A stretch of 64,000 nt of DNA from Deinococcus aestuarii (GTDB taxonomy: Bacteria; Deinococcota; Deinococci; Deinococcales; Deinococcaceae): NCBI RefSeq assembly GCF_018863415.1, contig NZ_JAHKSN010000025.1, positions 1 to 64,000 on the forward strand. Direction: 5' to 3'. Under the pieces are notes generated by a model, which worked only from the letters and a program-made list of their open reading frames with translations, ran no database searches and had not been told where the DNA came from. Positions 42,212 through 53,579 of the stretch are shown here, one piece after another. A program made the position numbers and the translations under genes. Position 1 is the stretch's first letter, and each line of letters starts with the position of its first letter.

Positions 42212-43354
42212 GTGACCGGGACCCTCTCTCCCACCCTGCCGGACGTGACCGACCGGGCCGTGCGGGCCATCCGCGAGCACGCCCCGGAGTGCGAGGCCGC
42301 GCAGGACGTGACCCCGGGGGCGGCCTCGGCCCTGCGGGGAAGCGGGTATACCCGGCTGTCCTTGCCCCGGGAACGCGGCGGGCTGGGCGCGGGCCTGGAG
42401 GAATACGCGGCGGCGCAGACGCGGCTCGGGGAGGCGAACGCGGCGCTCGCGCTCGTGCTGGCGATGCACACGCACGTGGTGGGCTCGGCCTTTCAGGGGG
42501 GCACGTTGCCCGAGCCCATGCTGGCGGCCCTCGCGCGGGCGAGCCTGGAGGGCCAGCTCGTGAACGCCCTGGCGAGCGAGCCCGAACTCGGCAGCCCCTC
42601 GCGCGGGGGCCTGCCGCGCACCGCCGTCACCCCCGACGGCCCGGGCGGCTGGCTCCTCACGGGCCGCAAGACCTGGGCGACGGGGGCCCGGGCGCTGGGC
42701 CTCGCGGTCGTGAGCGCCGCCACGCCGGAGGGGACGGTCGCCCGGGTCCTCGTGCCGATGGACGCGCCCGGCGTGCGGATCGAGGCCACCTGGGAAGGCT
42801 CGCTCGCGCTGCGGGGCACCGGGAGCCACGATGTGGTGTTCGACGGGGTGCCCGTGTCCGGCGAGCACCTCGCCCCGCCCGGCCCGGCGCACCCGGCCTC
42901 CAGCGCGTGGTTCTGGACGGCCATTGCGGCGACGTACCTGGGGGTGGGCTTCGCGGCGCTGCACGCCCTGACGGACTACGCGCGCCAGAGGGTGCCCACC
43001 GCCCTGGGCGCCCCCATCGCCACCCTGCCCCGGGTGCAGGAGAACGTGGGACGCATCGCCACCGACCTCTCGGCCGCCCGCGCCCTCCTGCTGGAGGCGG
43101 CCCGGGCCTGGGACCGTCAGCCCGGCGCGGACGCGGTGCCCGGCCTGGCCGCCGCGAAGGCGCACGCGACCAACGCCGCCGTCAGTGCGACCGACCTCGC
43201 CGTGCGGGTGGCGGGGGGCGCGGCCCTGACGCCTGCCCTGACACTGGAGCGGCTGCTGCGCGACGCCCGCGCCGGGCTGACCCACCCCCCGGCGGACGAG
43301 GTAAGCTACGCCAGCCTGGGGGCGGCGCGGCTGGGGGTGGAGGCGCGGCGCTGA
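42212..43354 (+). CDS. Acyl-CoA dehydrogenase family protein
   Basis: A 380-residue flavoprotein of the acyl-CoA dehydrogenase fold: an N-terminal helical domain (LSLPRERGGLGAGLEEYAAAQTRLGEANAALAL), a beta domain with GGWLLTGRKTWATGARAL (about 144-161) and GTGSHDVVFDGVPV, and a C-terminal helical domain. The usual catalytic Glu cannot be placed confidently, and the C-terminal YGG-type signature is weak, so it may be a monooxygenase-like member. GTG start; TACCCT lies six bases upstream. Confidence 0.8.
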   Translation: MTGTLSPTLPDVTDRAVRAIREHAPECEAAQDVTPGAASALRGSGYTRLSLPRERGGLGAGLEEYAAAQTRLGEANAALALVLAMHTHVVGSAFQGGTLPEPMLAALARASLEGQLVNALASEPELGSPSRGGLPRTAVTPDGPGGWLLTGRKTWATGARALGLAVVSAATPEGTVARVLVPMDAPGVRIEATWEGSLALRGTGSHDVVFDGVPVSGEHLAPPGPAHPASSAWFWTAIAATYLGVGFAALHALTDYARQRVPTALGAPIATLPRVQENVGRIATDLSAARALLLEAARAWDRQPGADAVPGLAAAKAHATNAAVSATDLAVRVAGGAALTPALTLERLLRDARAGLTHPPADEVSYASLGAARLGVEARR

Positions 43355-43388
43355 GGACTCCGGCCCGCCTCCCCTCCTGAGACCCCAC

Positions 43389-45617
43389 ATGCGCCTGTTG
43401 CCCCGCCACTCCCCGCCCGCCCACCTGGGGCGGCTGGCGTTCTCGGCCGTGGCGGGCTTCCTCCTCGCCCTCGTGCTGGCGCGCGGGGCCGTGAGCGTGG
43501 TGCTGGCGGTCGTGCCGCCGGGGCAGCCGTACGTGCGGGCGGTGGTCGGCACCCTCGCCGCGCTGGGGAGCGTGGTGCTGAGTTTCGGGCTGGCGGGGGC
43601 GCTGTCGGCGCGGGCGCTGCCGCTCGCCCGGCTGGGCCTCACGCGGGGGCAGGCACGGGCGCGGGCGGGCGTGGCGGCGGGGGCGACGGCGGGGCTGCTC
43701 GTCGTGCCGGTCGGCGGGCTGATGGGGCTGGCGGGGGTGTACCGGGGCGGGGTGGTCGGGGACGCGCTGGGCGGCTCGCAGCTCGCCCTGCTCGCCCTCG
43801 TGCTGTGCGCGCTCTACGGATTGATCTCGGGGGCGGTGCTCGGGCTGCTCACCCTGCGGGCGGGGCTGGCGTGGCGGCCCGCCCTGGGGGGCCTCGTCGG
43901 CTTCGGGGGGGTGGGGGCGCTCGGCGGGGCGCTGCTGGGCTGGGTGGGCGTGCCCGACGTGCTCGCGGGGGGCGGCTGGGCGCTCCTGGGGGTGCTCGCC
44001 GTCTTCGTGGTCACCTCGCAGGTCGTGGGGGACAGCGCCGTCGCGGCCGGGATCGACGCGGCGGCGGACAGCTCGCGGCACGACGCGGCGGACGAGCGGC
44101 AGGTCAAGCTCACGCTCGCGGCCCTCGGGCTCGCGCTGCTGGGGGTGTGGGGCCTGGGCGAGCGCGCGGTGACCTTCGTCCAGACGCGCCCGGCGCGCGC
44201 CGACCCCCTCGCCGTGCCCGCCGCCTCCGGGTTGAGTTGCGCGGCACCGACGGACTCCCTCGAACTCGCCGTGTGGCGGGTCACCACGCGGGGCAATCGG
44301 CCCGACCTCTCGTGCGGGAACGTCTTCCTGGGCTTCCTGCACACGCCGAACCCCGACCCGGCCTTCAGCGCGCAGCCGCCCACCCCGCACGGCGGCTTCG
44401 ACGGCCTCGCCGCGCAGATCGCGGGGGCGCGCAGGGAAGTGCTCTACGCGGTGATGGAGTGGGCGGACGACCCCCGGCAGGGGCCGGGCGCGGTGCTGGC
44501 GCGCGGAGTGGCCGGGCTGTACGGGCGGGTGAGGGCGGACCCGGCGGCCTACCGGGGCGGGGTGACGGTGCGGGTGGCACTGGGGAACTTCCCGCAGGCG
44601 GCCAACCTGGAGTGGGGCTCGCAGGTGTACGCGGCGACGCGCGACCTCCTCGCGGCGGGGGCGCCCCTGCGCGACGACCGGGTGGGCTGGCGGGTGGAGG
44701 TCGCCAACTACGCGGGCACTTTCCCTCACAGCCACGCCAAGCTGCTCGTGACGGACGGGACGGACCTCACTGTGACGGGCTTCAACGTGGGGCCGGTCCA
44801 CCTGCCGTCGGGGCCGACGCGGGGCCACGGCGGCGACGTGCGCGACCTCGGCCTGCGCTTTCGCGGCCCGGTGGCGCGCGACGGCCTGAACGTCTTCGAC
44901 GACCTGTGGACCCGCAGCCTCGTGCTGGAGTGCTCGCCGGGCGTGACGGCGCGGAGCGTCCGCTCCTCCTGCCGGAGCGGGGGACCGGGCGAGCCCACCC
45001 ACCCGCAGGGCACCGCCCGTTTCCCGCTGACCCGCGCCGGGGACGTGCGCGCCTTCAGCCTCTACCGCCGCGAGGGCTTCGGGATGGCGGACGACGCCCT
45101 CGTCGCGCTGCTGGACGCCTCGCGGGAGAGCGTGGACCTCATGCACGTCAGCTTCAGCATGAACGTGCGGTGCAACCTCGCCCTGCTCAACCCCCGGCTG
45201 TGTCCCCCAGGTGACGCCCTGCCGTGGATGCGGGCCCTCGTCCGCGCCGCCGAACGGGGCGTGACCCTGCGCGCCCTGCTGTACGAGCACGGCTTCCTGG
45301 GGCTGGAAAACCGGGTGGGCCTCGCCGCCCTGCGCCGCGAGCTGCGGGCGCGTGGGCTGGAAGGCCGCCTCCAGGCCCGCTGGTTCCGGGGCGGCCTGCA
45401 CGCCAAGACCATGCTGGTGGACGGGCGGATGCTCACGGTGGGCAGCCAGAACCTGCACTACTCCTCGTGGACCCCGCGCGGCCTGAACGAGTACACCGTC
45501 GCCACCACCGCGCCGGAGGCCGCGCGGGGGTACGCCCGCGAGTTCGCCTTCCTGTGGGGGCAAGCCCGTCCCGCCGAGTTGCCGGGGTGGCTGGAGATGG
45601 AGGGGCAGGCGAATTGA
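43389..45617 (+). CDS. Membrane-anchored phospholipase D-like protein
   Basis: A 742-residue two-part protein. Residues 1-270 are hydrophobic with about seven transmembrane helices and no recognised family. Residues 275-742 form a PLD superfamily module with two HxK motifs, HSHAKLLVTDGTDLTVTGFN (about 446) and HAKTMLVDGRMLTVGSQN (about 671), each followed by the catalytic Asp and Asn. This fits a cardiolipin-synthase-like or phosphodiesterase activity at the membrane. Cysteines around residues 280-320 and 510-610 suggest disulfides in an exported domain. It is the last gene before the CRISPR array, 146 bases upstream. Confidence 0.82.
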   Translation: MRLLPRHSPPAHLGRLAFSAVAGFLLALVLARGAVSVVLAVVPPGQPYVRAVVGTLAALGSVVLSFGLAGALSARALPLARLGLTRGQARARAGVAAGATAGLLVVPVGGLMGLAGVYRGGVVGDALGGSQLALLALVLCALYGLISGAVLGLLTLRAGLAWRPALGGLVGFGGVGALGGALLGWVGVPDVLAGGGWALLGVLAVFVVTSQVVGDSAVAAGIDAAADSSRHDAADERQVKLTLAALGLALLGVWGLGERAVTFVQTRPARADPLAVPAASGLSCAAPTDSLELAVWRVTTRGNRPDLSCGNVFLGFLHTPNPDPAFSAQPPTPHGGFDGLAAQIAGARREVLYAVMEWADDPRQGPGAVLARGVAGLYGRVRADPAAYRGGVTVRVALGNFPQAANLEWGSQVYAATRDLLAAGAPLRDDRVGWRVEVANYAGTFPHSHAKLLVTDGTDLTVTGFNVGPVHLPSGPTRGHGGDVRDLGLRFRGPVARDGLNVFDDLWTRSLVLECSPGVTARSVRSSCRSGGPGEPTHPQGTARFPLTRAGDVRAFSLYRREGFGMADDALVALLDASRESVDLMHVSFSMNVRCNLALLNPRLCPPGDALPWMRALVRAAERGVTLRALLYEHGFLGLENRVGLAALRRELRARGLEGRLQARWFRGGLHAKTMLVDGRMLTVGSQNLHYSSWTPRGLNEYTVATTAPEAARGYAREFAFLWGQARPAELPGWLEMEGQAN

Positions 45618-45763
45618 GGAAGCGCCCGGCCCGCCAGCGTCTAAACTTTGGGAATCAAGGATTGGGCATGGTGCCCGCGCCGCATGAAAATGTAAGCTGG
45701 ATCGGACCCTTGCTGAGGGGCTTGTGGGGGGGCGTGCCGGAGAAGACGGTGTATTTTGAGAGT
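45618..45763 (+). promoter_or_regulatory. Putative CRISPR leader
   Basis: The 146 bases between the PLD gene and the first repeat are on the expected leader side, since the repeat orientation matches E. coli type I-E and decay is at the other end. They hold a GGGCA-TGG-TGCCC inverted repeat (45664-45676), a TAAGCT box (45693-45698) that could be a -10, and an AT-rich GTATTTTGAGAGT next to the first repeat. There is no coding potential. Confidence 0.5.
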
Positions 45764-48700
45764 GTGTTCCCCACGGGTGTGGGGATGGACCGTTCCGGGT
45801 ACTCCTTCCGCCAGTCGTTGATCTGTGTTCCCCACGGGTGTGGGGATGGACCGTCAAGCGCGAGCTGGAGCGGCAGCGGGAGGTGGTGTTCCCCACGGGT
45901 GTGGGGATGGACCGGCGGCCTTCCCACCCTCTGCCTGTTCCGGGATGTGTTCCCCACGGGTGTGGGGATGGACCGTTGGGCGGCGAGTTGCTGCTGCCGC
46001 GAGAAGAGTGTTCCCCACGGGTGTGGGGATGGACCGTCGCGGGCGATGGACCGCAGCTCGGGCATCAAGTGTTCCCCACGGGTGTGGGGATGGACCGTGG
46101 CCCTCCTGAGCCCGAACATCGCGCTGGCGGTGTTCCCCACGGGTGTGGGGATGGACCGCGCGGGCAACGGCGCCGTGTACTACACGCCTGGTGTTCCCCA
46201 CGGGTGTGGGGATGGACCGGTGGCCGAGCGGAACGGGAGGCGCCAGATCATGTGTTCCCCACGGGTGTGGGGATGGACCGATCATGCCGTTGCAGGATCG
46301 GGGCTTTAATGTGTGTTCCCCACGGGTGTGGGGATGGACCGGTGTGGGGTGACTGCCTCGTCCGGGTGGACCGGTGTTCCCCACGGGTGTGGGGATGGAC
46401 CTGCCGTTCATCCGGGCGTAGTGGCCCCCGATGGGTGTTCCCCACGGGTGTGGGGATGGACCGACCATGTTCATGGCCCTGACCCCCAACTCAAAGTGTT
46501 CCCCACGGGTGTGGGGATGGACCGCAGGCGGCCTCCGAGGTCTCGTGGATGATGAAGTGTTCCCCACGGGTGTGGGGATGGACCGGGGAACCGTAACTTA
46601 CGGTGGGTCGTAACCGAGTGTTCCCCACGGGTGTGGGGATGGACCGTCCTCACCGGGAGCGACGTGGGAGAGGACGGCGTGTTCCCCACGGGTGTGGGGA
46701 TGGACCGCTCATTGAGGCGATCCGCGCCGCGCAGGCAGGGTGTTCCCCACGGGTGTGGGGATGGACCGCGAACCTCGACGCCTCGGACTCCCTGACCGTC
46801 GTGTTCCCCACGGGTGTGGGGATGGACCGCCACGCCGCCCTCTTCAACGGGCCTGGACTCGGTGTTCCCCACGGGTGTGGGGATGGACCTCAGGCCCAGC
46901 CCGCCCTCCTGAACCTTCGCCGGTGTTCCCCACGGGTGTGGGGATGGACCGCCATGATCCTCACCCTGCTCCGCGAGGGCCTCGTGTTCCCCACGGGTGT
47001 GGGGATGGACCGTTGGGGTCCACCTCGCGGGCGGGGAGGTAGCGGTGTTCCCCACGGGTGTGGGGATGGACCGCGGGGCGGTGGTCAGGCTGACGGCCCG
47101 GGTTGGTGTTCCCCACGGGTGTGGGGATGGACCGCGCTCGTCCCCCGCCTGGGCAGCGGTCGAGACGTGTTCCCCACGGGTGTGGGGATGGACCGATGGA
47201 CAACGCGAAGGGCGCCCTGCTGGAGTGGTGTTCCCCACGGGTGTGGGGATGGACCGCCCAGCAGCGCGCCCGCCAGCGTGCCGAACTGGTGTTCCCCACG
47301 GGTGTGGGGATGGACCGTCCATCTGGGACGCGCCGCGCGCCTGGTGCCGGTGTTCCCCACGGGTGTGGGGATGGACCGGCCTGTTGTCCGGCCTCCAGCA
47401 CCATCTGGATGTGTTCCCCACGGGTGTGGGGATGGACCGATTGCTCTTCGCCAGCAACACCTTGAGGGCCGTGTTCCCCACGGGTGTGGGGATGGACCGT
47501 CGCGCCGCATCGGCTGGACGTACACCCAGGCGTGTTCCCCACGGGTGTGGGGATGGACCGGACAGCGCCACCCCGTTTTGCATCAGGACACGGTGTTCCC
47601 CACGGGTGTGGGGATGGACCGACCCGGGTCTACCTGTCGCCCCTCCGGCTGTTGTGTTCCCCACGGGTGTGGGGATGGACCGGGCTGGGTCCTGGTGGAC
47701 AACGTGACCGGGACGTGTTCCCCACGGGTGTGGGGATGGACCGTGTCGGCATGGCCTATTCTCCCGCGTCGAGTTGTGTTCCCCACGGGTGTGGGGATGG
47801 ACCGGCCCCGCAGGGGTGGTACCCCACCCTCGACCCGTGTTCCCCACGGGTGTGGGGATGGACCGCTGCTGGCCTACCCGCACAATGCCCACAACGCGTG
47901 TTCCCCACGGGTGTGGGGATGGACCGCCGTCTGGAGGAAAGGGGCTCTTCCCGGCCCAGTGTTCCCCACGGGTGTGGGGATGGACCGGTGGGTTTGCGTG
48001 CGGCGAGGGCAGCCTTGGTGTGTTCCCCACGGGTGTGGGGATGGACCGGCGCAGACCGCGCAGACCGAGAACGGTATCTAGTGTTCCCCACGGGTGTGGG
48101 GATGGACCGGCGGACGTGCTGGCCGTGCTGGCGACCCGGGAGTGTTCCCCACGGGTGTGGGGATGGACCGGCGCCGCAGAGGCGCCGATGGTCAGACATG
48201 GAGTGTTCCCCACGGGTGTGGGGATGGACCGCGATCTGGGCCCGGTCGCACATGACGACCACCGTGTTCCCCACGGGTGTGGGGATGGACCGGTCCTCGA
48301 CCGCGGCATCCAGGGCGGGCGCAAGTGTTCCCCACGGGTGTGGGGATGGACCTTCACGAACAGCCTGTTCATGGGCGAACTGCTCGTGTTCCCCACGGGT
48401 GTGGGGATGGACCGTTCCCGACGCACTCTGTTGGCGCGGGGTGCGTGTGTTCCCCACGGGTGTGGGGATGGACCGCCCGCCTCCTCCACCCTCTCGCGCC
48501 CCTAAGGGTGTTCCCCACGGGTGTGGGGATGGACCGAGGTCGCGCACGATCTCCAGGCCGCTGGCATCGTGTTCCCCACGGGTGTGGGGATGGACCGCCG
48601 AGATCGACCAGGAGGCGGTGGACATCGCCGTGTTCCCCACGGGTGTGGGGATGGACCTGTGTACGTGCGGCAGTGGGACGGGGTGAGCGGGTGTTCCCCA

Positions 48701-51700
48701 CGGGTGTGGGGATGGACCGCGGCAGGCGGTGGAGGCGCGCCGGACGAGCGAGTGTTCCCCACGGGTGTGGGGATGGACCGAGCTGACCATCGACTACCGC
48801 CTGACCTGGGGCGTGTTCCCCACGGGTGTGGGGATGGACCGGGGGTGTGAGCATGGATTACGTGGGCGCTGCAGTGTTCCCCACGGGTGTGGGGATGGAC
48901 CGCTCCTCAGGACGATGATCGGCGGTGGCCCGGCGTGTTCCCCACGGGTGTGGGGATGGACCGGGGCAGGACGCCGCGCAGCTCGCGGCCCTGTCGTGTT
49001 CCCCACGGGTGTGGGGATGGACCGTCGTCCGGCCCCATGTCGCGCAACTTCTGGCGGTGTTCCCCACGGGTGTGGGGATGGACCGCGCTGGATGAGGGGA
49101 CGCTGGTCACGCTGCACGTGTTCCCCACGGGTGTGGGGATGGACCGGCGCTCGCCGAACTCGCCCGCAGGGAGGCCACGTGTTCCCCACGGGTGTGGGGA
49201 TGGACCGCCGTCCTCGATGCCCGTCTGTGCATCGGTGTTGTGTTCCCCACGGGTGTGGGGATGGACCGGGTGGCTTCGAGAACCTCCAGGCCACCCTGCC
49301 GTGTTCCCCACGGGTGTGGGGATGGACCGGCCATTGCCGAGGTGAATCTCTCGTCGAAGGCGTGTTCCCCACGGGTGTGGGGATGGACCGGTGTTCTGGG
49401 GGTCATCCCCTCGGGTGAGGGGGTGTTCCCCACGGGTGTGGGGATGGACCGTTTGCCGTGGTGGGGGGTGTCTGTAGTTCGGCGTGTTCCCCACGGGTGT
49501 GGGGATGGACCGTCCACCGGTGTGGACGCTTCGGCGGCCTCGGTGTGTTCCCCACGGGTGTGGGGATGGACCGATGTGGGAACTGTTCTCGTGTTGCTCG
49601 GGCTCGTGTTCCCCACGGGTGTGGGGATGGACCGCCGCCCGCGCTGCTCTGCCTGGCGTCCAAACGGTGTTCCCCACGGGTGTGGGGATGGACCGCGCCC
49701 GCAGGGTCTGCGTACGTCATCTGCGGCGTGTTCCCCACGGGTGTGGGGATGGACCGTAGCCGCTGTTGCTGGCCGTGCCGGTGGTGCGTGTTCCCCACGG
49801 GTGTGGGGATGGACCCCCTCTGCTGCCCCGCGGTGAGCGCCGTTCTCAGTGTTCCCCACGGGTGTGGGGATGGACCGCGTTCAGCCTCGGGAACTTCTCG
49901 ACGGGCAGTGTGTTCCCCACGGGTGTGGGGATGGACCGTTCCCGACGCACTCTGTTGGCGCGGGGTGCGTGTGTTCCCCACGGGTGTGGGGATGGACCGG
50001 TGACGCGCGCGCGCACGAGCACGAGCCCGGTGTGTTCCCCACGGGTGTGGGGATGGACCGGGGCGGGGGGAGCGAGATGGTGCCTGATCGCCCGTGTTCC
50101 CCACGGGTGTGGGGATGGACCGTTCTCGGCCGTCCAGCTCGTGAACCCCAGGTAGTGTTCCCCACGGGTGTGGGGATGGACCGGTGTCTGGGCCGGGAGA
50201 GGGGTCTCCCGGCACGTGTTCCCCACGGGTGTGGGGATGGACCGCGGGACCTCTTCGACGCCTTCGAGCCGTACTTGTGTTCCCCACGGGTGTGGGGATG
50301 GACCGCCCACCGGCAGCCTCTACCTGCACTGCGACCCGTGTTCCCCACGGGTGTGGGGATGGACCGTGGGCGACGGCGGCCCCGCCCCGGCGGCGCACGT
50401 GTTCCCCACGGGTGTGGGGATGGACCGCTTCAGGGGCGGGGGAGCGGGAGGCCCGCTGGTGTTCCCCACGGGTGTGGGGATGGACCGGAGGCGGGCATCT
50501 CCACCTACGAGGGGCTGCGGTGTTCCCCACGGGTGTGGGGATGGACCGCCCCAAGTCATGCCCGCCGTCTCGGGCACTCTGTGTTCCCCACGGGTGTGGG
50601 GATGGACCGCTCTGGTTCGCTGGGGACATGCTGCTGGGCTGGTGTTCCCCACGGGTGTGGGGATGGACCGGCGGCTAGTCCTTCAGCATCCGGGCTTTCA
50701 GGGTGTTCCCCACGGGTGTGGGGATGGACCGCGTTGGAACTGAGGTGGCGGCTCGCAAACGCAGTGTTCCCCACGGGTGTGGGGATGGACCGTCATGATT
50801 CGACTCTGGTGGGGCGATCAGTCGGTGTTCCCCACGGGTGTGGGGATGGACCGTCACGATCAGCCGTTTGCGCTCGTCGTACATGGTGTTCCCCACGGGT
50901 GTGGGGATGGACCGTAGAACACGGAATAACTAGCGTTCCTGTCTCTGTGTTCCCCACGGGTGTGGGGATGGACCGCACGTTCGTTCCGTTTGGTGGCGAC
51001 ATGTCCGTGTTCCCCACGGGTGTGGGGATGGACCGTAGTGCGAGCTGAAAGCCCAGCCGTAGTGCAGGTGTTCCCCACGGGTGTGGGGATGGACCGCGTA
51101 ACCGTCCTGACGGTTGCCCCGCTTGCCGGTGTTCCCCACGGGTGTGGGGATGGACCGCCCTGTGCGACGTGGACCGGCGCGTCATGGACGTGTTCCCCAC
51201 GGGTGTGGGGATGGACCGTCATGATTCGACTCTGGTGGGGCGATCAGTCGGTGTTCCCCACGGGTGTGGGGATGGACCGCCGAACGGGCAGCCAAGGTCC
51301 AGGCGTGTGGTGTGTTCCCCACGGGTGTGGGGATGGACCGTGCAGTCCGAAGGCCCGACACCCGCCCGGCGCGTGTTCCCCACGGGTGTGGGGATGGACC
51401 GTGGCCGCCCCGCTCAGGCAGGTGGATTGTTTCGTGTTCCCCACGGGTGTGGGGATGGACCGAACCTTTGATAACACCGATCTCTACAGGAAACGTGTTC
51501 CCCACGGGTGTGGGGATGGACCGCGCCCGAACAGCGCCACGTCGGGGTGCAGGGGGTGTTCCCCACGGGTGTGGGGATGGACCGACCCGGCCCTCGTACC
51601 TGTCGGCGAGTTCCAGGTGTTCCCCACGGGTGTGGGGATGGACCGGCCGAACATCGCCTTTGCCAACCTGTCCGGCTGTGTTCCCCACGGGTGTGGGGAT

Positions 51701-51767
51701 GGACCGGGAACGTGACCAATGAGCGCGGCGTGGTCGGGGTGTTCCCCACGGGTGTGGGGATGGTCCG
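45764..51767 (+). CRISPR. Type I-E-like CRISPR array: 99 repeats, 98 spacers
   Basis: Repeats are 29 bases, beginning GTGTTCCCCAC and ending GTGTGGGGATGGACCG, with a CCCCAC/GTGGGG stem. This is the organisation and length of type I-E (compare the E. coli repeat starting GAGTTCCCC and ending GGGGATAAACCG). I located each repeat by position: 99 starts from 45764 to 51739, mostly 61 bases apart. Spacers are 32 bases except four of 31 (before repeats 47471, 49788, 50459 and 51007) and one of 33 (before 50094). The 29th base is T at repeats 46374, 46862, 48325 and 48630 and C at 49788; the final repeat has GGTCCG. Two spacers occur twice. No cas gene is in the window. Transcription should run rightwards from the leader. 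Confidence 0.97.
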
Positions 51768-51799
51768 AGCATTCACCACGGGGCGAGCAAAGGGGATAA

Positions 51800-51827
51800 G
51801 TGGCTCCACGGATGTGGGAATGGTCCG
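51800..51827 (+). repeat. Degenerate distal CRISPR repeat
   Basis: At exactly the next expected position (61 bases after repeat 99) lies a 28-base decayed copy: GTGGCTCCACGGATG, then TGGGAATGGTCCG. It shares the GGTCCG ending of repeat 99 and marks the old, trailer end of the array. Confidence 0.75.
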
Positions 51828-52015
51828 TGCAGGACTCCGCGGATCGGCGCCAGGATGACGTATCCCCACACTTATGGAAGCGGCGCGTTCCTCCTATGTT
51901 CGTTGACCTACGAACTGTTGCTCTCCACGTAGGTGAAGATGACCGGTCGAGCTGACGGTCAACATAGACCTAAAGTTGATTGTTCCCTCATCTCCCCGCC
52001 CGCTAGACTCGCCCC
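51828..52015. other. Intergenic region after the array with inverted repeats
   Basis: No gene is visible. ACCTACG (51906-51912) pairs with CGTAGGT (51928-51934); TTCGT/ACGAA flank 51899-51914; GTTGACC (51902-51908) pairs with GGTCAAC (51957-51963). These overlapping dyads could be a terminator for the array transcript or binding sites. TAGACT (52004-52009) is the promoter box of the next gene. Confidence 0.4.
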
Positions 52016-53152
<1,137 letters not shown>

Positions 53153-53168
53153 GGGGGAGCAGCACCGC

Positions 53169-53579
53169 CTACAGCCCTCGGCTTCTTTCTATCAATTGCT
53201 CCAGCGGACGGGAAATGGGAAAGACTTCTTCTGCCCCGATGGCTTCTTCGTTCAGATGGAAACCGGACCAATAGTCCGGCCGCCACCGGGTCACGTCATG
53301 GTGTCGGTCGGCCCAGAGCAAATCAAAGACCGTGGGCAGGAGGGCGGCGTGAGGATGTCCTTCCACGATGGCGTCGTTGACGGAGGCCAGGAGGAATTTT
53401 CCAACGGAGTCCAACTGGGCGTTGTCAAACCCGGCGGAGTGTTCCTGGTAATACGCCCCGAACTCGGGGAGGCGCGTGTGGTCGGCGTACACGATTCCCC
53501 AGTCCTGATGCCATGACTCGCAGGGGAGTCCCAGGTCTCGTGCGGTCTCGTCGAGGCGATGACGCTTCTGCTCGGCCAT
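53169..53579 (-). CDS. Hypothetical protein
   Basis: A 136-residue soluble acidic protein rich in aromatic and His residues (ESWHQDWGIVYAD, EFGAYYQEHSAGFD, RWRPDYWSGFHLNEEAIG). No family is recognised. Lower GC and more varied codon use than its neighbours hint at recent acquisition. TAGCCT lies six bases before the ATG, so it is probably transcribed. Confidence 0.65.
   Translation of the reverse strand: MAEQKRHRLDETARDLGLPCESWHQDWGIVYADHTRLPEFGAYYQEHSAGFDNAQLDSVGKFLLASVNDAIVEGHPHAALLPTVFDLLWADRHHDVTRWRPDYWSGFHLNEEAIGAEEVFPISRPLEQLIERSRGL

Noticed and set aside
45764..51767. Long open frames on both strands across the CRISPR array, giving proteins with repeats such as [19 protein letters not shown] or VHPHTRGEH
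   Set aside because: The 29-base repeat with 32-base spacers is open in several frames, so the 61-base period produces repetitive translations. They have no start signals, and such peptides are a well-known false annotation of CRISPR DNA.
45618..52015. The LCP and phospholipase D-like genes as possible new CRISPR-associated genes
   Set aside because: Both have ordinary envelope functions and their own signals; adjacency alone is not evidence.
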